A stretch of DNA of 64,000 bases from Paractinoplanes aksuensis (GCF_024137025.1 NZ_JAMYJR010000031.1:1-64000), one strand, 5' to 3'. Numbered from the stretch's first letter, positions 16,220 to 25,872 are shown. Program-made: numbers and translations. The notes: generated from the sequence alone by a model not told the origin.

Positions 16220-16901
16220 ATCCGACGGGCTTCTCCCACCCCTTCAGGGCGGGCAGCGGCACCCGGTCGAACGGGATGCGCTCGATCAACCGAGCCAGCA
16301 CCAGCCCGAGCAGCAGCCCGGCGACCGAGTCGGTCAGCCAGTGGAAGCCGGTGTAGACCGTGGTGCAGAAGACGATCACCACCGGCGCCACCCGCAGGGC
16401 CCACCACTCCCAGCGCAGCAACGGCCGGCGCAGCAGCGCGACGGCCAGAATGGCCAGCACGGCGTACCAGGCGAGCGAGTTGCCCAGGTGGCCCGAGGGG
16501 TAGCTCATCGCGTAGACACCTTCGGCGTACGGGTTGTGCATGATCACACGATCCGGGCCGTCGAACCGCGGCGCGGCCCGGTCGGCCCAGATCTTCAGCG
16601 GGCCGATCGCCACGTAGGTCAGCACGAACGCCGCCACGAACGGCAGGATCGCCCGCACCGAGCGCGTACGCCAGGCCAGCACCCCGCTGAGCAGCAACGA
16701 CAGCGGCATCAGGATCTGGCCGCCCTGGCCCAGATAGTTGAGCACCCGAGCGGTCCAGTACGGCACCGCCGGCTGGTTATTCAGCGACCAGTCGGCCACC
16801 CGCTCGTCGAGGCGCAGCAGATGGCCCCGCATGAGCGCCACGGTGATCGCGACGAACGCCGCCACCAGGACGACGTCCAGCCACCAGCTCTTGGGTCTCA
16901 C
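16182..16901 (-). CDS. PAP2-like membrane protein with divergent catalytic motifs
   Basis: A 239-residue six-span membrane protein of the PAP2 (lipid phosphatase) superfamily. Motif 2 is intact: SYPSGHLGNS. Motif 1 reads KIWADRAAP, where K-x6-R-P would need Arg at the position taken by Ala, although an Arg sits two residues earlier; motif 3 reads TTVYTGFHWLTDSVAG, keeping His and Asp but with Thr in place of the usual Arg. The conserved catalytic histidines are thus present but two phosphate-binding arginines are replaced. Some actinobacterial subfamilies share these changes, so it may still hydrolyse a lipid phosphate or have another role. It is convergent with nagA, overlapping by 38 bases. 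Confidence 0.88.
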   Translation of the reverse strand: MRPKSWWLDVVLVAAFVAITVALMRGHLLRLDERVADWSLNNQPAVPYWTARVLNYLGQGGQILMPLSLLLSGVLAWRTRSVRAILPFVAAFVLTYVAIGPLKIWADRAAPRFDGPDRVIMHNPYAEGVYAMSYPSGHLGNSLAWYAVLAILAVALLRRPLLRWEWWALRVAPVVIVFCTTVYTGFHWLTDSVAGLLLGLVLARLIERIPFDRVPLPALKGWEKPVGFTPPSDRSASPV

Positions 16902-16912
16902 GCCCTCCGAGA

Positions 16913-18355
16913 TTAGAGCAGCTTGCCCAGCTTGGCCGCGAGCAGGTCACCGCGTACGCCCGAATTGGGACATCCGCCGAAGTGGTGCAGCGCCACCACC
17001 TTGTTGGTCGCGCGCGAGATCACCGGCGAGCCGGACGAGCCGCCCTCGGTGTCGCAGTAGTAGGCCACGTCCGAACCGGGCGCGTACCCGTCGTAGGCGG
17101 GGTCGGCCACCGCGCAGTTCCCGGCCGTCTCGCCCAGCGACCCGGCGATCCGGGCCGGCTCCCCGGCCGGGTGCTGCGGCACGTAGAGCTGCTGGTTCTT
17201 GGCCGGCCGCTTGGTGTCCAGGCTGAGGTAGCCGAACTTCTGCACCGAGGCGAACTTGTCGACCGAGAACAGGGTGAAGTCGTACGTGCGGTCGGTCGCT
17301 ACGACCTTCGAGCCCCAGACCTTCGTGGGCTGGTAGACGTCGTAGCCACCACAACTCGCGCACTGGTAGTTGAACCAGACCTCGGTGTTGTAGGCCTGGG
17401 CCGTGGTGGTGAAGCAGTGGTTGTTGGTGAGCATGCGGTTCTGGGCGCCGACCCGCCAGGCGGTGCACAGCTCGGTGCCGTTGATCAGCAGGCGGGCGAT
17501 GGCCTTCGACTTCGTGTACGCCACCGGGTCCTTCGACCGGTAGCACGCGGCATCGGCCGACGTGTCCGCGCCGCAGACCGACTCCTCGCGGCCGGTGCGG
17601 CCCGGGGCGGTCAGCTGCTTCTCGGGCTGGCGGTCCTGTTCCGTACGGCTGAATCCGCGCGCCACCCGGTCGACGTCGACGCCGAGCGAGCCGACCGCGT
17701 CATCCGCCCCGAGCAGGCCGGATCCGCCGCCGCGGTGCACCTCGAGCACGGCCGTGTCGCCGGTGACCGACATCGCCCAGCGTCCGCCCCGCTCGGTGCG
17801 GTCGGCCGGGGCCTCGTACCGGTAGCTCTCGGTGCCGTCGGCGTTCGAGACGGTCACATAGTCATCCGGCCTCAGCGCCATGCGCGAGAAGTGCAACTTC
17901 ACATAGGACGCGCCGGGGTAGCGGAACGTCTCCTTCCGGGACTTGCCGCCGAGGTAGCCCAGCAGCTTGGTCACGCTCTCCAGCTCGCCGACGCGCTGGC
18001 GGCCGTTCGCATCCGCCTTGGCCGCGCCCGACTCGACCGGCCGTTCCGCGCTACCAGCCTCGGGGGCGGCGGTGCTGGGCTGGACAGTCGCCTTCTCCGG
18101 CGCGAGTCGCGTCGTCGACGGCGCCGGCTCGGCCGAGGGGCTTCCGGACGCCGCCGGCCGGGAACGATCCCCCGCCCGCTGCTCGGCCGACACCGGGGTC
18201 GGTGCCGCGGCCGCCGGCGCCTCCTGCCAGGAACCCACCGGTTTCCCGTTGCCGGCGGCGTGCCAGGCGGTCGTCCCGGCCGCGCCGGCCAGCGCCAGGG
18301 CGGCACACGCCGCGATCGCCAGGCCTGCCTTACGTCGACCGGTCTTGAGGGGCAC
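16913..18355 (-). CDS. secreted trypsin-like serine protease
   Basis: A 480-residue exported protease. The N-terminus (MPLKTGRRKAG followed by a hydrophobic Ala/Leu core) is a signal peptide, then a Ser/Pro/Ala-rich linker of about 80 residues, a beta-rich pro- or adhesion domain, and the chymotrypsin-fold protease: His in TNNHCF (about 313), Asp in YDFTLF (about 359) and Ser in GGSSGSPV (about 441). Cysteine pairs around the active site (CTAW/NHC, CASC, CAV/YYC) suggest disulfides. It resembles the V8/glutamyl endopeptidase-like group. I use the GTG at 18355 because it gives a standard signal peptide; an ATG at 18391 would add 12 residues. Specificity is unknown. Confidence 0.9.
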   Translation of the reverse strand: MPLKTGRRKAGLAIAACAALALAGAAGTTAWHAAGNGKPVGSWQEAPAAAAPTPVSAEQRAGDRSRPAASGSPSAEPAPSTTRLAPEKATVQPSTAAPEAGSAERPVESGAAKADANGRQRVGELESVTKLLGYLGGKSRKETFRYPGASYVKLHFSRMALRPDDYVTVSNADGTESYRYEAPADRTERGGRWAMSVTGDTAVLEVHRGGGSGLLGADDAVGSLGVDVDRVARGFSRTEQDRQPEKQLTAPGRTGREESVCGADTSADAACYRSKDPVAYTKSKAIARLLINGTELCTAWRVGAQNRMLTNNHCFTTTAQAYNTEVWFNYQCASCGGYDVYQPTKVWGSKVVATDRTYDFTLFSVDKFASVQKFGYLSLDTKRPAKNQQLYVPQHPAGEPARIAGSLGETAGNCAVADPAYDGYAPGSDVAYYCDTEGGSSGSPVISRATNKVVALHHFGGCPNSGVRGDLLAAKLGKLL

Positions 18356-18474
18356 TGTGACAAACCGCCATTCACGTAAGATCAAGGACATATGTTCTAA
18401 TCCGGCGTTCTTGTACCTGTGTAACGAGCCACGTGCGGCAGCGACGCGCCGAACCGAACGTGCACACTGGTTCC

Positions 18475-19695
18475 GTGCGCATCACTTCCGCTGTCGTCGA
18501 CCCAGCACTGCTGGATCTGCCGTGGGACATTCCGCTCGAGGAGTGGCCGGCCGAACACCTGGTCGCCCTGCCCCAGGGCATCTCCCGCCACATCGTGCGG
18601 TTCGTGAAACTCAACGACGTGGTCTATGCCCTGAAAGAGACCCGCGAGCGGATCGCCGAAAAGGAGTACGACCTGCTGCGCGCGCTGGAGCGCATCGACT
18701 TCCCGGCCGTCGAGGCCGTCGGCATGGTCAACGACCGGCTGGACAAGGCGGGCGAGCCGCTCGAGACCGTGCTGATCACCCGGCACCTGCAGTTCTCGCT
18801 GCCCTACCGCGCGCTCTTCTCGCACACGTTGCGGCCCGACACGCTCAACCGCCTGCTCGACGCGCTGGCCGCGTTGATCGTGCGCATGCACCTCACCGGT
18901 TTCTCGTGGGGTGACTGCTCGCTGTCCAACACGCTGTTCCGCCGGGACGCCGGCGCCTTCGCGGCCTACCTGGTCGACGCCGAGACCGGCAACCTCTACC
19001 CACGGCTCTCCGAGGGCCAGCGCAGCGAGGACATCGAGATCCTGCGGCTCAACATCTTCGGCGAGCTGCTCGACCTCGAGGCGGCCGAGCTGCTGCACGA
19101 GTCGATCGACCCCGAGGCCGTGGTCGACGACATCGTGGCCCGCTACGAGCGGCTGTGGCACGAGGTCACGTACGAGCAAGAGGTGCCCCGCGACGCCCGG
19201 CACGACATCGAGCGGCGCATCCGGCGGCTCAACGAGCTCGGCTTCGACGTGGCCGAGGTCGACATGTCCACTGTCGACAAGGGCTACCGCATCCGGCCCA
19301 AGGTCGTCGACGCCGGCTACCACACCCGCCGCCTGCTCCGCCTGACCGGCCTCGACGCCGAGGAGAACCAGGCCCGCCAGCTGCTCAACGACCTCGACAC
19401 CTACCGGGCCGAGAGCCTGCTGACCGACGAGCAGCAGGCCGCTCACCGCTGGCTGACCGAGGTCTTCGAGCCGGTCGTCCGGGCCGTGCCGGCCTCACTG
19501 CGGCGCAAGCTCGAGCCGCAAGAGATCTTCACCCAGGTCATCCAGCACAAGTGGCTGCTCTCGGAACGGGCCAAGCGCGACGTCGGCATGGCCGCCGCCG
19601 TGCAGTCCTACCTCACCGACGTCCTGGCCAAGAAGCCCGACGAGCAGGCCGTGCTCGGCGTCGAGGTGGGCTCACTGGCCGGCGGCGGGCTCTAA
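18475..19695 (+). CDS. DUF4032 domain protein, kinase-like fold
   Basis: A 406-residue protein of the actinobacterial DUF4032 family. The N-terminal 240 residues look kinase-related: VYALKETRERIAEKEYDLL (Lys/Glu pair of a kinase N-lobe), GFSWGDCSLSNTLFRR (catalytic-loop-like with Asp and Asn) and YLVDAETGNLY (Asp of a DFG-like motif). The rest is helical and ends with the DUF4032 region rich in charged residues (VDKGYRIRPKVVDAGYHTRRLLRLTG). The start is taken as the GTG at 18475; another in-frame GTG is at 18460. No RBS is obvious, so it may be leaderless. Phosphotransfer activity is possible but unproven. Confidence 0.85.
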   Translation: MRITSAVVDPALLDLPWDIPLEEWPAEHLVALPQGISRHIVRFVKLNDVVYALKETRERIAEKEYDLLRALERIDFPAVEAVGMVNDRLDKAGEPLETVLITRHLQFSLPYRALFSHTLRPDTLNRLLDALAALIVRMHLTGFSWGDCSLSNTLFRRDAGAFAAYLVDAETGNLYPRLSEGQRSEDIEILRLNIFGELLDLEAAELLHESIDPEAVVDDIVARYERLWHEVTYEQEVPRDARHDIERRIRRLNELGFDVAEVDMSTVDKGYRIRPKVVDAGYHTRRLLRLTGLDAEENQARQLLNDLDTYRAESLLTDEQQAAHRWLTEVFEPVVRAVPASLRRKLEPQEIFTQVIQHKWLLSERAKRDVGMAAAVQSYLTDVLAKKPDEQAVLGVEVGSLAGGGL

Positions 19696-21450
19696 CGCCG
19701 GTCCGGCCTGCTCGCGCAGCACGCGCAGGCCGGCGCGGCGGGCGACGACCACGATCTCGTCGCCCGCGGCCAGCACCCGGCGCGGGTCGGGCTGCCAGTC
19801 GACCCACTCCGAGCCGGCCGCCGTCATGCCGACCACGCGGGTGCTCTCGACCCGGTCCGCGCTGCTCAGCGGGGCGCCGTCCAGCAGCGAGCCGGGCTGC
19901 ACGCGGATCGCGGCCACCAGCAGCGCGTGCCGCTCGACCGGGATCGTGGTCAGCACGTCGCGCTCCAGCATGGCCGCGGCGAAGGCGGGCGCGCACAGCC
20001 GCGAGACGCTGCGCGAGATGTTGATGGTGAAGGCCGCCTCGACCCGGCGGGCGAAGTCGTCGTCGAACAGCCGCAGCACCACCCGGATGTCCTCGCGGGC
20101 GGCCCGGGCGTGCAGCGCCGCCTGCAGGTTGACCGCGTCGTCGGTCGACACGACGACCAGCGCCTGGCAGTGGTCGATCGAGGCCGCGCGCAGCGTCTCC
20201 TCCTGCGCGGCGTCGCCCTCGATGACCGGGATGCCCAGCGACGCGGCCACCTTGACGCCGCGCGCGGCCGGGTTGCGGTCGATGGCCACCACGTCGAGAC
20301 CCAGATCGACCAGCTGCCGCAGGACGCGGGTGCCGACCGTGCCCAGGCCGACCAGCACGATGTGCCCGGTGTGGACCTTGAGCACCTCGCCCCGGTCGAG
20401 GGCCAGCCGGGTCTTGACCACGCCGTCGACCACGGCCGCGGTGATCAGCGGCAGCAGCGCCACCCCGGCCACCGTCAGCACGAGCTGGGCGCCCTGGGCG
20501 GCCGGGGTGTTGTCGGGCTCCACATCGGACGAGCCGACCATGGTCAGCAGCGTGATGTAGATCGACTTCCAGAACCCGCTGACCCCGGTGAAGTGGGTCA
20601 GCAGGGCGCCCGAGACCGCGGTCAGCGCGAGCGCGACCAGCACGGCGATGCCCAGCTTGCGGGTGAGCCCGATCCGCAGGGCCCGCCCGATCGACAGCCA
20701 CGGGCGCCGGCGGCGACCGGCTCGGGCCAGACGGCGCGCGGTCACCGCCTGCGCCGCCGGGCGGCCGGTGGCCTCGGCCAGCACCACGTCGGTCGGCTGC
20801 TGCGCGCCGGGCGACGGCTCGGACGGCAGCACGGTCAGGCGCCCGCTGTCGTCGGTCGTGGCCAGGGTGAGCAGGGCCGCCCTGTCCGGCACATCGTCGC
20901 GCTTGGCCACATGCAGCGTGCGGGCCGCGTACCGGAAATGGGTCGGGGCGACCTCACCCAGCGCGGCCGCCACGAAAGCGGGAGCGGCCATGGCCGCGTC
21001 CGAGAGCACCGCGCAGTCGGCGAACAACCGCCGGACCCCGTACGCCAGGCCGGTGGTGAACATGCGGATCACGAGCCGAAGTTCGCCCTCGACGGCCCGC
21101 GCGCACAATGCCGCGTGCAGGTTGACCATGTCGTCCGGCATCACCAGGGCCAGCGCGTCGGCACCGGCCAGGCCGGCGTCGCGGAACGTGCGCTCGTCGA
21201 GCCGGGCGGCCGTGATCACCCGCACCCCACGGGTCCGCAAACCGTTCAGGTCGGGCACGGCCGGGCGCAGGTCGGGCGGCGTGATCACGGTGAGCCGGAT
21301 GCGGCCCGAGCTGGCCAGCTCGTCGGCCAGCGTGTAGACGAGCGCGTCGGAACCGCACACCACGAAGTGGGGCCGCGGATCGGCAGTTCGATCTCTCAAG
21401 CGGGCGACCAGAGACCGCCGTACGCCGTCTCTCGCGGTATCCGAAGCCAC
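19672..21450 (-). CDS. RCK/TrkA-N channel-like protein with atypical filter
   Basis: A 592-residue protein arranged RCK_N - two transmembrane helices - RCK_N - RCK_C. The first nucleotide-binding domain (about 25-150) starts HFVVCGSDALVYTLADEL; spans lie near 265-285 and 320-345, separated by a pore-loop-like segment FWKSIYITLLTMVGSSD (about 290-306). Where K+ channels have TVGYGD, this protein has TMVGSSD. The second RCK domain begins HIVLVGLGTVGTRVLRQL (about 360), a Rossmann glycine motif, and the C-terminal RCK_C (about 510-585) includes VLAAGDEIVVVAR. The architecture recalls CASTOR/POLLUX-type channels more than KcsA. Ion selectivity cannot be predicted. Convergent, 24-base overlap with the DUF4032 gene. 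Confidence 0.87.
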   Translation of the reverse strand: MASDTARDGVRRSLVARLRDRTADPRPHFVVCGSDALVYTLADELASSGRIRLTVITPPDLRPAVPDLNGLRTRGVRVITAARLDERTFRDAGLAGADALALVMPDDMVNLHAALCARAVEGELRLVIRMFTTGLAYGVRRLFADCAVLSDAAMAAPAFVAAALGEVAPTHFRYAARTLHVAKRDDVPDRAALLTLATTDDSGRLTVLPSEPSPGAQQPTDVVLAEATGRPAAQAVTARRLARAGRRRRPWLSIGRALRIGLTRKLGIAVLVALALTAVSGALLTHFTGVSGFWKSIYITLLTMVGSSDVEPDNTPAAQGAQLVLTVAGVALLPLITAAVVDGVVKTRLALDRGEVLKVHTGHIVLVGLGTVGTRVLRQLVDLGLDVVAIDRNPAARGVKVAASLGIPVIEGDAAQEETLRAASIDHCQALVVVSTDDAVNLQAALHARAAREDIRVVLRLFDDDFARRVEAAFTINISRSVSRLCAPAFAAAMLERDVLTTIPVERHALLVAAIRVQPGSLLDGAPLSSADRVESTRVVGMTAAGSEWVDWQPDPRRVLAAGDEIVVVARRAGLRVLREQAGPALEPAAGQ

Positions 21451-21600
21451 ATTCGCGATCGTAACCAGCCGGAACCCGCGCCCGGGGCCGCTCGTTGCCC
21501 CATCCGATGCTTTAGTCCGAATTCGAGGCTTTCCCTCCCAGGGCTAGTCCGACGCCCTGGTCGGATCGCTTTCCCTCGGCTCTCTTCCAGGAGGAGAACA

Positions 21601-22521
21601 GTGCGCAAGTTGTGGTACGCCGGAGCAGCTCTCACCGGTGGGCTCGTCCTGTTCGCGGGCTCCCCTGCACAGGCCGACCTGCTGCCCGGCGTGGACGCCG
21701 CGGCCCAGCAGGCCGACGAGCGGCTCGCCGACCTGCTGGGGCAGAGCAACGGGGTCAATGTGGACAACCCGCTGCGACACAGCACGCTGAAGGACAGCCC
21801 CGCCGGCCGGACCCCGGTGACGCAGTTCAAGGCCGGACAGAACAAACCCGACCTCGACCCGCTGCTGCCCGGCGAGGGCGACGGCGGCCCGCGGCGGGGC
21901 CTGACCCCGGACGAGTCGACCCGGGAGGTGCCGGCCGACGAGGAGCCCGACGCCGACGTCGTCAGCGGGCCCACCTCGGCGTTGCCGATCCAGGAACTGC
22001 CCCTCTTCGGTTCGGGCGGTCTGCCCCTGCTCAGCGGGTTGCTGCCGAGCGGGCAGATCCGCGACTTCAACGAGCCGCCGAGCCGGCGCCAGGCCGAGAT
22101 GTTCGACGGCGGGGTTCCGCTGCTGGGCGGGCTGGGCGGCCTGCTGCCGGCCAACGAGTCACCGCGTACGCCCCCGGCCGTCGACGACTCGCCGCGCACG
22201 CTGCCGGCCACCGACGAACCCGACCTCTCCGGCATGCCGGCCGGTGGAGTGGCGATCATGCCCGCGGCTCCGTCGTCCGCCACCCCTTCCTCGGCGCAGC
22301 AGCCCGCGAAGCCCGCCAAGCCGGCCGTCAAGCCGCAGAAGAAGGACAAGCCGCAGCCGAAACCGAAGCCGACGGCCACGCCCGACGACCCGCGTCTGTT
22401 CGAGGAGCCGGTCGAGATCGACGACGCCGACGACACCGACGTCGCCGTCGACGAGCCGGAGCGCCGCCCGTTCTCGGCCGACGGCCGCCCGGTGGCCGGC
22501 GTCGACGAGCAGTACCGCTGA
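21601..22521 (+). CDS. secreted Pro/Asp-rich hypothetical protein
   Basis: A 306-residue exported protein without recognisable enzyme domain. Residues 1-27 form a signal peptide ending FAGSPAQA, a good signal peptidase I site. The mature part is low complexity: LPxLxGLLP-like segments (LPLFGSGGLPLLSGLLPSG, VPLLGGLGGLLP), two SPRTPPA/SPRTLPA copies, a Lys/Pro stretch (KPAKPAVKPQKKDKPQPKPK) and an acidic tail (VEIDDADDTDVAVDEP). A perfect AGGAGG lies 7 bases before the GTG start, so strong translation is expected. A terminator follows. It may be a cell-wall or surface-associated structural protein (inference). Confidence 0.85.
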   Translation: MRKLWYAGAALTGGLVLFAGSPAQADLLPGVDAAAQQADERLADLLGQSNGVNVDNPLRHSTLKDSPAGRTPVTQFKAGQNKPDLDPLLPGEGDGGPRRGLTPDESTREVPADEEPDADVVSGPTSALPIQELPLFGSGGLPLLSGLLPSGQIRDFNEPPSRRQAEMFDGGVPLLGGLGGLLPANESPRTPPAVDDSPRTLPATDEPDLSGMPAGGVAIMPAAPSSATPSSAQQPAKPAKPAVKPQKKDKPQPKPKPTATPDDPRLFEEPVEIDDADDTDVAVDEPERRPFSADGRPVAGVDEQYR

Positions 22522-22533
22522 CCCAGCCCGACA

Positions 22534-22568
22534 GAAAGGCCCGCCCGGCGTACTGTCGGACGGGCCTT
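22534..22568. terminator. bidirectional terminator between convergent genes
   Basis: Inverted repeat GAAAGGCCCG (22534-22543) with CGGGCCTTCT (22561-22570), flanked by A and T residues, lies between the stops of the secreted protein gene and the convergent subtilase gene. An alternative CCGACAG/CTGTCGG pairing overlaps it. It can serve both strands. Confidence 0.75.
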
Positions 22569-22581
22569 CTGCTTGTGCCTA

Positions 22582-25500
22582 CTAGCCGGTGACGGCTGTG
22601 ATGGCGATCGGGCCGCGGCCGACGACCGCGCCCTCACTGGTCACGATCGCGACCTCGCCCGACAGCGCACGACCGGCCGGCGGCACCGCGAGCGCGGTGA
22701 CCGAGGCGTTGACCGTGGTCGACGCGCCGTTGGCCAGCGTCGTCGGCGTGGCCGTCGTGCTGACCGAGCCGAGCGCCGGGCTGAAGTAGACGTCGAGGTA
22801 GTCGTAGGCCGTGGTGCCCGCGGGCACCGCGTAACCGTCGACCACCGCGGTGTACGTGCCCGCGACCGGGTTGGCCAGCGAGATCGACTCGTCCGAGTCA
22901 CCGTCGGCGTCCTGGCCGACCAGGGTGTCACCCCGGTACAGCGACAGGTCGAGGTCGGCGGTGGCGTCGGCCGGGTTGCCGATCGTCACGTCGAGCCGGC
23001 TCGCACCGGCCGGCACCACGATCTCGTACTCCTGGCTCGCGCCCTCCGCGATGGACGGACGCTGGCGGCTCGCACTGCCGAGCGGACCACCCTGCGCGGT
23101 CACCGTGACCGGGCCGAACAGGTTCTTGGCGGTGAAGGTCACCGGCGCCGGCTGGTTGACCGTCACGCTGGGCAGCGTGACCGAGGCCGGCGTCAGCTGC
23201 ACACCCTGGATCTTGGCGTCCAGCTTGAACGGGTTGCTCAGCACCGCCGTGGTGCGCCGCGCCTCGACCTCGAGCTCCCAGACACCCGGGATCGGGTTCT
23301 CGTAGGAGCGCTCGGACGGCTTGCAGACGTTCGCGTCGGAGTAGTTCGTGTAGCAGTTCGCGCTGGCCGTGTCGTCGGCCGGGACGCCCCACGGGTTGAT
23401 CGCGATGAAGCGGGTCTGCGAACCGGTGGCGATACCGGACAGGTCCACCTGCAGCGCCTTCGCGCCCTCGGGCACCGTGACGTAGAACGACGTGGTCGAG
23501 CTGCGGTCGACCTTCCCCGAGAAGGCGGTCGCGTACGACGGCTTCTTGGTGTCGACGCCGGTGACGACCGTGCTGAGCACCTCGAAGTCGACGGCCGGGG
23601 TCGACGGGTCGTCGACCTTCAGGAGCGCGCTGGCCACACCGTTCTTGGCCCGCACCACGACCGGCACGCTGACCGTCTTGTTCAGCGGCAGCAGCACCAG
23701 CGGGGAGGAGACGAACGCGTCGCGGTCGCCCTGCCACGAGAGCTTGTGCAGCACCGGGTAGCTCGGGCCAGACGTACGGGTCAGCTTGATGGTCTGGACC
23801 TTGACCTGGCCCGGCTTGAAGCCACCGGCGGCCGCGGCGCACCGGTTGTAGAGGCCCTCGCCCTGGTTGGGCGTGGCCAGCAGGCCGGACAGCGGGGTGC
23901 AGACCGGGGCCGACGCCGTGTACGTGCGGGTGGCCGACTTCTTGGCAAGCAGCTTCCACGCGTCGGGGACGTTGAGCTGGCCGTAGCCCTGCTCGTTGAC
24001 CTGCTCACCCGGGATCGAGTCGGCCGTCGAGTAGATCGCCCGGCGCAGCGACAGCGGGGACACCTTGATGCCGTTGGCCTTGGCCGCCGACAGCAGCAGC
24101 GCCGCACCACCGGCGGCCTGCGGGGCCGCCATCGAGGTGCCGTTCTGCATCGAGTAGCCCGGCGGCAGGGTGTAGGGCACAGTGGTCAGACCGGGGACGA
24201 CCTCCCAGGTCGGCGACAGCGAGACGGCCGAGCCCGGCGCCGCGATGTTCGGCTTGAAACCGCCGTCCTCACGCGGGCCCCGCGACGAGAACGGGATCAG
24301 CTGCAGCGGCTTGCGGGTGTCCGCGCCGTAGTTGGCCTTCCACGTGTCGTCCGAGATGCTGGCCGCGACGCTGACCACGCTGGTGGCGCCCGAGGGCTCG
24401 CCGTGCGTGTTGACACCCGGGCCGCTGTTGCCGGCCGAGATGAACAGCTGCACGCCGTACTTGGTGATCAGGTCGTTGTACAGCTTGGCCTGGGCGTTGC
24501 TGCCGTCGTTGAGCGCCGGCAGACCGCCGATCGACATGTTGACCACATCGACGCCGCGGTTGATGACCAGGTCGGACATGCCGGTGGTGAGCGCGACGTT
24601 GGTGCAGCCGCCACCCCACGAGCAGGCCCGCGACGAGACGATCTTGGCGCCGGGCGCCTGGCCGTCGAACTTGGCGTTGCCGAGCAGGTCGTTGCCCGCG
24701 GCGATGCCGGCCACGTGCGAGGCGTGCAGGCTCTCCGGGATGCCGATGTTGACGAAGTCGGCGACCTGACCGGGCAGGCCGGCCGGGTCGAGCTTGACGT
24801 CCTCGCGGTACTCGACGACGAACGGCATGCGCTCGGTCACCGCGGTGGCCGGGTTGTCCGTGCCGAAGTGGCCGATGTCGAACTTCTCCTTGTACGGCCG
24901 CATGACGGCGTCGTCGGTGAAGTCGAGGTTCTGGTTGGTGTCGACCCGGATGTCGTGGCTGACCGGGTCGTACAGCACACCCCACGTGTCGGTGGTGTCG
25001 CCGTCCCGGTTGACGTCGCCCAGAGCGTCGGAGTTGGCGGTGATCGACTCGCTGAAGCGGTTGATCCGCCACGTGCCGGCCGGGGCCTTCCACGAGGCGC
25101 CCGCGAACGTGAAGGCCGGGCCGGCCACCTCGGTGAGCATCGCGCGCCACGACCCGTCGCCCTCGAGCAGCGGGTCGGTCGCGGTCACCCAGTCGACGAT
25201 CTTGCGCTCGCCGGTCGTGGTCTTGGCCAGCGCCGGGTGGTCGATGTCCACACCGGAGTCCATGATGCCGATCGTGATGCCGCGGCCGTCGTACTTCGGG
25301 TTCTTCTTCTTGAAGTCCACCGAGCCGGTCTCGTCGACCGGCAGGTACGGGTTGGCGGCGGGCGTCGACGGCCCGGGCGCGGCCAGCTGCTGCGCGGGCT
25401 TACCCGGCTTGTCGGGCCGGCCGCCCGTCTCGGGCAGCTTGATCGTCTCTTCGAGGTCGACCGCGGCGACGCCGGACAGCTCGGCCGCGGCCACCACCTT

Positions 25501-25872
25501 GGCGATCGGCACGGACGCCAGCACGTAGCCGATCTGGTCGAAGCGCCGGGTCACGATGCCACCGAGCGCCTCGATCTTCGACGCGACCTCGGCCGACTTG
25601 CCCTCTTCGGCGGCGACGATGGCCGTCACGAACTTCTTGTTGGCCGCTTCGGCCTTGGCCAGCAGCTCGGCGTCGTGCGCGCCGAGGGTGTCGGCGGGCG
25701 ACTCCTTGGGGGTGGCGGGGTTCTCGGCCGCCTTCTGCAGCGCGGCGAGAACGGCGCCCTGGTCGGGCGCCGCCGCGGCCGGAAGCGCACCGCTCAGCGT
25801 GACGCCGGCGGCCACGCCGACAGCCAGCACCGAGGTGAACGTTCGCCGGCCCCATGTGGATTGTTGTCTCAC
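22582..25872 (-). CDS. large secreted subtilisin-like serine protease
   Basis: A 1096-residue exported S8 peptidase. The GTG at 25872 has GGAGG at eight bases and begins a signal peptide (RRTFTSVLAVGVAAGVTLSG, cleavage after ALPAAAA); the longer open frame upstream is not needed. Residues about 35-160 are an inhibitor I9-like prodomain. Catalytic residues: Asp205 in GIMDSGVDIDHP, His386 in SLHASHVAGIAAG (Ser replaces the usual Gly-Thr), Ser580 in QNGTSMAAP, with the oxyanion Asn in FISAGNSGPG. The Asp-His spacing is long, about 180 residues. The C-terminal 450 residues look like beta-sandwich and prepeptidase-type domains (SRLDVTIGNPADATADLDLS). Single gene, probably digesting external protein. 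Confidence 0.94.
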   Translation of the reverse strand: MRQQSTWGRRTFTSVLAVGVAAGVTLSGALPAAAAPDQGAVLAALQKAAENPATPKESPADTLGAHDAELLAKAEAANKKFVTAIVAAEEGKSAEVASKIEALGGIVTRRFDQIGYVLASVPIAKVVAAAELSGVAAVDLEETIKLPETGGRPDKPGKPAQQLAAPGPSTPAANPYLPVDETGSVDFKKKNPKYDGRGITIGIMDSGVDIDHPALAKTTTGERKIVDWVTATDPLLEGDGSWRAMLTEVAGPAFTFAGASWKAPAGTWRINRFSESITANSDALGDVNRDGDTTDTWGVLYDPVSHDIRVDTNQNLDFTDDAVMRPYKEKFDIGHFGTDNPATAVTERMPFVVEYREDVKLDPAGLPGQVADFVNIGIPESLHASHVAGIAAGNDLLGNAKFDGQAPGAKIVSSRACSWGGGCTNVALTTGMSDLVINRGVDVVNMSIGGLPALNDGSNAQAKLYNDLITKYGVQLFISAGNSGPGVNTHGEPSGATSVVSVAASISDDTWKANYGADTRKPLQLIPFSSRGPREDGGFKPNIAAPGSAVSLSPTWEVVPGLTTVPYTLPPGYSMQNGTSMAAPQAAGGAALLLSAAKANGIKVSPLSLRRAIYSTADSIPGEQVNEQGYGQLNVPDAWKLLAKKSATRTYTASAPVCTPLSGLLATPNQGEGLYNRCAAAAGGFKPGQVKVQTIKLTRTSGPSYPVLHKLSWQGDRDAFVSSPLVLLPLNKTVSVPVVVRAKNGVASALLKVDDPSTPAVDFEVLSTVVTGVDTKKPSYATAFSGKVDRSSTTSFYVTVPEGAKALQVDLSGIATGSQTRFIAINPWGVPADDTASANCYTNYSDANVCKPSERSYENPIPGVWELEVEARRTTAVLSNPFKLDAKIQGVQLTPASVTLPSVTVNQPAPVTFTAKNLFGPVTVTAQGGPLGSASRQRPSIAEGASQEYEIVVPAGASRLDVTIGNPADATADLDLSLYRGDTLVGQDADGDSDESISLANPVAGTYTAVVDGYAVPAGTTAYDYLDVYFSPALGSVSTTATPTTLANGASTTVNASVTALAVPPAGRALSGEVAIVTSEGAVVGRGPIAITAVTG

